Positions 20,338 through 24,338 of a stretch of DNA of 24,338 nucleotides are shown here, piece by piece (within the stretch, counting starts at the first letter, position 1; each line of letters opens with the position of its first letter). The position numbers and the translations under genes are program-made. Below the pieces are notes generated by a model. That model was given only the letters and a program-made list of their open reading frames with translations. It was not told where the DNA came from and did not search any database. This stretch comes from Kingella pumchi (GTDB lineage: Bacteria > Pseudomonadota > Gammaproteobacteria > Burkholderiales > Neisseriaceae). The stretch is from assembly GCF_022288825.1 (NCBI RefSeq), contig NZ_JAKOOW010000022.1, forward strand, positions 1 to 24,338, in the 5' to 3' direction.

Positions 20338-23190
20338 ATGTCTAAAAACACACACAAACCCGCCCACGCCCACGACACCATCCGCATCCGCGGCGCGCGC
20401 ACGCATAATTTGAAAAACGTCGATTTGGACATTCCGCGCCACAAGCTGGTGGTGGTAACGGGGCTGTCGGGCAGCGGCAAGTCGTCGCTGGCGTTTGACA
20501 CGCTGTATGCAGAAGGGCAGCGGCGTTATGTAGAGAGCTTGTCCGCCTATGCGCGGCAGTTTTTGCAGATGATGGACAAACCCGATGTCGATTTGATCGA
20601 AGGCCTGTCGCCCGCGATTTCCATCGAGCAGAAATCCACCAGCCACAATCCGCGTTCCACCGTCGGCACGGTAACGGAAATCCATGATTACCTGCGCCTT
20701 TTGTACGCCCGCGTCGGCACGCCGTATTGCCCCGAACACAATCTGCCGCTGTCGAGCCAGACCGTATCGCAGATGGTCGATGCCGTATTGAAGCTGCCGG
20801 AAGACACGCGCGTGATGATTCTGGCGCCGGCGGTGCGCGAGCGTAAGGGCGAGTTTGTCGATTTCTTTGCCGATTTGCAGGCGCAGGGTTTTGCACGGGT
20901 GCGCGTGGACGGCGAAGTGTACAGTTTGGACGAAGTGCCGAAACTGGAAAAAAACATCAAGCACAATATCGACGTGGTCATCGACCGCGTGAAAGTGAAG
21001 GCGGACATCAAGCAGCGGCTGGCGGAAAGTTTTGAAACCGCGCTGCGCCACGGCAACGAGCGCGCGCTGGCGATGGAAATGGACAGCGGCGAAGAGCATT
21101 GGTTTTCCGCGCGGTTTGCCTGCCCCGTGTGTTCGTACAGCCTGCCCGAATTAGAGCCTCGCCTTTTTTCGTTCAACAATCCGATGGGTTCCTGCCCGAC
21201 TTGCGATGGCTTGGGCAACACCAATTTCTTCGACCCCGAAAAAGTAGTCGCCCATCCCGAATTGTCGCTGGCAACAGGCGCGATTGACGGCTGGGACAAG
21301 CGCAACCAGTTCTATTTCCAAATGATTCAGTCGCTGGCGCGGCATTATGGTTTCGATGTGCAGGCTGCTTGGGAAACGCTACCTGAAAAAGTCAAAAAAG
21401 TCGTGCTACACGGCTCAGGCAAAGAAGTCATTGATTTTACTTACCTGTCCGAACGCGGCACCACCTTCAGCCGCAGCCACGCCTTTGAAGGCATCATTCC
21501 CAATCTCGAACGCCGCTACCGCGAAACCGACAGCGAAACCGTGCGAGAAAAACTGCGCGAATACCAAAACCACCGCGCCTGCCCGAGCTGCGGCGGCGCA
21601 CGTTTGCGCAAAGAAGCACGCTACGTTTACGTCAGCGGCGAACCCTTGCACGAAGTCTCCGCCTGGCCGCTGACCAAAACCCACCAATTCTTTGAAACGC
21701 TGGATTTGGACGGCAACAAAAAACAAATCGCCGAAAAAATCCTCAAAGAAATCACCGAGCGGCTCGGCTTCCTGATTAACGTCGGGCTGGATTACCTGAA
21801 TTTAAGCCGCTCCGCCGAAACCCTTTCCGGCGGCGAAGCCCAGCGCATCCGCCTCGCCAGCCAAATCGGCAGCGGCCTGACCGGCGTGATGTACGTTTTG
21901 GACGAACCCTCCATCGGCCTGCACCAGCGCGACAACGACCGCCTGCTCGCCACCCTCAAACGCCTGCGCGATTTGGGCAACAGCGTGATTGTGGTCGAAC
22001 ACGACGAAGACGCCATCCGCGAAGCCGATTTCGTCGTCGATATGGGCCCAGGCGCGGGCGAACACGGCGGCAACGTACTGATTGCCGACACACCCGAAAA
22101 CGTTGCTAAATGCGAAAAATCCGTTACCGGACAATACCTCAGCGGAAAAAAAACCATTGCTGTGCCGACTGAACGCACGCCCGTCAATCCCGACCGAATG
22201 CTCGTCCTCAAAGGCGCGCGCGGCAACAACCTTAAAAACGTAACCCTCGAACTACCGCTCGGTTTGATTACCTGTATCACCGGCGTATCCGGCAGCGGCA
22301 AGTCCACCCTGATTAACGACACCCTCGCCAAAATCACCGCCCGCGAACTCAACCGCGCCCAAGAAGAACCCGCCCCATACGACGACATCCGCGGCCTCGA
22401 ACACCTCGACAAAGTCATCAACGTCGACCAATCCCCCATCGGCCGTACCCCTCGCTCCAACCCCGCCACCTACACCGGCCTGTTCACCCCCATCCGCGAA
22501 CTCTTCGCCGGCGTACCCCTCTCGCGCGAACGCGGCTACAACGTCGGCAGATTCTCCTTCAACGTCAAAGGCGGCCGCTGCGAAGCCTGCCAAGGCGACG
22601 GCGTCATCAAAGTCGAAATGCACTTCCTGCCCGACGTGTACGTCCCCTGCGAAGTCTGCCACGGCAAACGCTACAACCGCGAAACCCTCGAAATCCAATA
22701 CAAAGGCAAAAACATCAGCCAAGTCCTCGACATGACCATCGAAGAAGCCCGCGAATTTTTCGACGCCGTCCCCACCGTATCGCGCAAACTGCAAACCCTG
22801 ATGGACGTAGGCCTAGGCTACATCCGCCTCGGCCAGTCCGCCACCACCCTCTCCGGCGGCGAAGCCCAACGCGTCAAACTCGCCTTGGAACTCTCCAAAC
22901 GCGACACCGGCCGCACGCTCTATATATTGGACGAACCTACCACCGGCCTGCACTTCGCCGACATTGCCCTGCTGCTGGAAGTCATAGGCCGTCTGAAAGG
23001 CAAAGGCAACTCGATAGTGATTATCGAGCATAATCTGGACGTGATTAAAACCGCGGATTGGATTGTGGACTTAGGGCCCGAGGGGGGCGATGGTGGAGGG
23101 AGGATTATTGCTTCAGGTAGCCCTGAAGAAGTAGCGAAGGTGAAGGGGAGTTATACTGGGAAGTATTTGAAGAATGTTATTAATATCTGA
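20338..23190 (+). CDS. uvrA: Excinuclease ABC subunit A
   Basis: A 950-residue UvrA, full length. It is the dimeric ATPase that detects bulky DNA lesions and loads UvrB in nucleotide excision repair. Visible features are Walker A GLSGSGKSS (42-50), the first zinc module CPVC...CPTC, a CPSCGG pair, ABC signature LSGGEAQR (496-503) with DEPSIGLH, second Walker A GVSGSGKST (649-657), second zinc module CEAC...CEVC, signature LSGGEAQR (838-845) and DEPTTGLH. The ATG follows an exact DUS (20325-20336) after one base; the only Shine-Dalgarno-like bases are AGG of that DUS. Codon style shifts along the gene: the first third uses many G-ending codons, the middle is strongly C-ending, and the last 100 bases are much less GC-rich. 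An exact DUS of the Neisseria dialect, AGGCCGTCTGAA, lies in frame at 22986-22997. The protein is intact, so this is mosaicism, not decay. Confidence 0.97.
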   Translation: MSKNTHKPAHAHDTIRIRGARTHNLKNVDLDIPRHKLVVVTGLSGSGKSSLAFDTLYAEGQRRYVESLSAYARQFLQMMDKPDVDLIEGLSPAISIEQKSTSHNPRSTVGTVTEIHDYLRLLYARVGTPYCPEHNLPLSSQTVSQMVDAVLKLPEDTRVMILAPAVRERKGEFVDFFADLQAQGFARVRVDGEVYSLDEVPKLEKNIKHNIDVVIDRVKVKADIKQRLAESFETALRHGNERALAMEMDSGEEHWFSARFACPVCSYSLPELEPRLFSFNNPMGSCPTCDGLGNTNFFDPEKVVAHPELSLATGAIDGWDKRNQFYFQMIQSLARHYGFDVQAAWETLPEKVKKVVLHGSGKEVIDFTYLSERGTTFSRSHAFEGIIPNLERRYRETDSETVREKLREYQNHRACPSCGGARLRKEARYVYVSGEPLHEVSAWPLTKTHQFFETLDLDGNKKQIAEKILKEITERLGFLINVGLDYLNLSRSAETLSGGEAQRIRLASQIGSGLTGVMYVLDEPSIGLHQRDNDRLLATLKRLRDLGNSVIVVEHDEDAIREADFVVDMGPGAGEHGGNVLIADTPENVAKCEKSVTGQYLSGKKTIAVPTERTPVNPDRMLVLKGARGNNLKNVTLELPLGLITCITGVSGSGKSTLINDTLAKITARELNRAQEEPAPYDDIRGLEHLDKVINVDQSPIGRTPRSNPATYTGLFTPIRELFAGVPLSRERGYNVGRFSFNVKGGRCEACQGDGVIKVEMHFLPDVYVPCEVCHGKRYNRETLEIQYKGKNISQVLDMTIEEAREFFDAVPTVSRKLQTLMDVGLGYIRLGQSATTLSGGEAQRVKLALELSKRDTGRTLYILDEPTTGLHFADIALLLEVIGRLKGKGNSIVIIEHNLDVIKTADWIVDLGPEGGDGGGRIIASGSPEEVAKVKGSYTGKYLKNVINI

Positions 23191-23224
23191 CACTTGATAA
23201 TTTTAAGCTTGCTTTTGGAGTATC

Positions 23225-23761
23225 ATGAAAAATTTAAAACAAATTTTTAACTATTCCTTCCCAATATTGGTAGCTGTTATTGGTTTTTCATCAAGTATAG
23301 TTAGTCTTTTTATTGATTTAAATATGAAGGTATCTATAAGATGGGTAATATTTTTAATCGTAATATCTTTAACTTTAATTTGCGCACTTGGTAAATATAT
23401 TTTTGAACTATTAAAAAAACAGAGTAAACCAGCAATGGAAAATCCAATAAGCTGCATGAAAGCAAATGAGATGGGTAATGATGAAGTAATATTTTTAATC
23501 AGAAATAATGAGAATTTTAAATATAATATATTTGTTGCTGGATACGGCAAAAGAAATCAATTAGACACCTTATTATTTGTTGGTTTTGTAGAAAATGCTC
23601 AAGAAAAAATGCTACAGATTCGGGTAAATACTTGGATGCAGGAAGTTGATCTATTTGATTTACAAGGAAATATTAAGCAAGAAATATTATCATCTATTGA
23701 AATTAGACCTGTAATTCCTAAACAAGCTATCGATTTTTTAACTAATAATGGAGGCTATTAA
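23225..23761 (+). CDS. Two-helix membrane protein of unknown function
   Basis: A 178-residue protein that I do not recognise. It has a short basic N-terminus (MKNLKQ), membrane helices at about 11-30 and 37-62 joined by a very short loop, then KKQSK, so both ends should face the cytoplasm. The soluble part (about 70-178) has alternating short hydrophobic strands (DEVIFLI, KYNIFVAGYG, DTLLFVGFV, MLQIRV, EVDLFDL), suggesting a small beta-rich domain. A GGAG box lies 4 bases before the ATG. The gene starts 34 bases after uvrA and is strikingly AT-rich, with no DUS. Its stop is 1 base before the chosen start of the next gene, so the two form a unit. Role unknown; a membrane sensor or anchor for its partner is a guess. 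Confidence 0.75.
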   Translation: MKNLKQIFNYSFPILVAVIGFSSSIVSLFIDLNMKVSIRWVIFLIVISLTLICALGKYIFELLKKQSKPAMENPISCMKANEMGNDEVIFLIRNNENFKYNIFVAGYGKRNQLDTLLFVGFVENAQEKMLQIRVNTWMQEVDLFDLQGNIKQEILSSIEIRPVIPKQAIDFLTNNGGY

Positions 23762-23762
23762 A

Positions 23763-24191
23763 ATGTCTAACAACCGATATTTTGCTCAAATTGTTGATAT
23801 TATAGATAACCTTAATGTTGTGATGAATGCTGGAGAGAATAGGGGAGTAAAAATTGGAAATCAATTTCTTATTGTAGGTATTGGTAAGGAAATCTTTGAT
23901 CCAGATACGGAAGAGTCCCTAGGATTTGTAGAAATTATCAAGGGAAATGTAAAAGTAGTGCATGTACAAGAAAAAATGGCAACACTTCAATCCACTGATT
24001 TAATTAAGAAGCCAGATGTTAGAGAAATTACAAAAGTAAGCAAATTACACGAAGGACGTGATGCGCTAACAAGAATACTTGGCAATCTCTCTCCAAGCCA
24101 GACGACAACAGAAATAATTAAACCTCAAGAAGCAAATTTAAAAGCATTAAATAATGTTGAAATTGGAGATAAAATTATTTTAATTAAATAA
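23763..24191 (+). CDS. Small protein with FlgT C-terminal-like domain
   Basis: A 142-residue cytoplasmic-looking protein with no signal peptide. The first half, RYFAQIVDIIDNLNVVMNAG with NRGVKIGNQFLIVG (27-40), EIFDPDTEESLGFVEI (43-58) and KVVHVQEKMATL (64-75), resembles the SH3-like C-terminal domain of flagellar assembly protein FlgT, seen also in many non-flagellar proteins. A charged linker follows, then NVEIGDKIILIK at the end, which could complete the barrel. The ATG at 23763 is chosen over one at 23748 because GGAGG (23750-23754) lies 8 bases before it, and the earlier start would use that box as coding. The GGAGG sits in the last codons of the membrane protein gene, so the pair is coupled. 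AT-rich, no DUS. There are no flagellar genes here, and the function is unknown. Confidence 0.75.
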   Translation: MSNNRYFAQIVDIIDNLNVVMNAGENRGVKIGNQFLIVGIGKEIFDPDTEESLGFVEIIKGNVKVVHVQEKMATLQSTDLIKKPDVREITKVSKLHEGRDALTRILGNLSPSQTTTEIIKPQEANLKALNNVEIGDKIILIK

Positions 24192-24338
24192 GCAAACCGT
24201 AGCTTACATACCCAACTGACCGCGTGCGTGGCTTCGTCACACACTCTACCTGTGAATTACGCGGAACTTCGTAGCAACTGTATTTTTCACCCCGTCGGGC
24301 AAAAATACCAAAACTCAAATCAAGCCGTTTGGATACCA
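24192..24338. other. Non-coding tail with two inverted repeats
   Basis: No gene is seen in the last 147 bases. GTGCGTG (24224-24230) and CACACAC (24238-24244) form an imperfect hairpin. GTATTTTT (24280-24287) and AAAAATAC (24301-24308) with inner CCC/GGG form a second one that could act as a bidirectional terminator for the AT-rich module. The GC content rises again here, and the sequence may belong to a dispersed intergenic repeat or the edge of the acquired segment. Confidence 0.5.

Noticed and set aside
21359..21387. King3-like (AAGCAGCCTGCA) and Eikenella-like (ACGCTACCTGAA) DUS in uvrA
   Set aside because: With many dialects allowed and one having a mismatch, these are weak; they were not used as main evidence for the mosaic origin.
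23748..23762. Earlier ATG for the FlgT_C-like protein
   Set aside because: The GGAGG box lies inside those codons and is correctly spaced for the ATG at 23763.

Overview
The window looks like chromosomal DNA of a Neisseriaceae bacterium. The main evidence is a dense scatter of the 12-mer AGGCAGCCTGAA and its complement, with more than thirty exact copies. This matches, from memory, the Kingella-type dialect of the neisserial DNA uptake sequence (DUS). Supporting evidence is the gene set (peptidoglycan O-acetylation cluster, GT52 sialyltransferase, ESPR-type trimeric autotransporter) and dRS3-type repeats. The DNA is GC-rich up to about 23.1 kb and clearly AT-rich after that. The genus cannot be fixed from the sequence alone.

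Left part, all on the minus strand (57-14954). Reading in transcription order from the right: glutamine synthetase glnA; a 1507-residue trimeric autotransporter adhesin with two stacked YadA-type heads; a RidA-family protein; patA-patB-ape1 (O-acetylation of peptidoglycan and its removal); dapC (meso-diaminopimelate/lysine pathway); a Wzx-like flippase; and a GT52 sialyltransferase that overlaps the flippase by ATGA. Five neighbouring genes, from patA to dapC and on to the surface-glycan pair, concern the cell envelope. A tRNA-Ser(GCT) with a perfect sigma-70 promoter and a clear terminator lies to the right of glnA on the same strand.

Right part, all on the plus strand (15554-24191). In order: transketolase tkt, release-factor methyltransferase prmC, a gamma-class carbonic anhydrase-like protein, a SUKH (SMI1/KNR4) protein, uvrA, and a two-gene AT-rich module of unknown function. 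Two dRS3-bounded intergenic elements flank prmC.

The DUS does much more here than lie between genes. Inverted pairs form most of the terminator-like hairpins. Single copies supply stop codons (GSLK-TGA context, or AA-stop), sit directly before start codons (GT52 gene, uvrA), and are read as peptides inside unrelated enzymes (FRLPEN or GRLPEN in PatA, Tkt and PrmC). In PatB a run of DUS-like units encodes a QPE-rich cytoplasmic tail. The most promising undescribed item is the AT-rich pair after uvrA: a two-helix membrane protein plus a small protein resembling the C-terminal domain of FlgT. It follows a uvrA whose 3' half carries an exact DUS of a different (Neisseria) dialect, which suggests import from another species.
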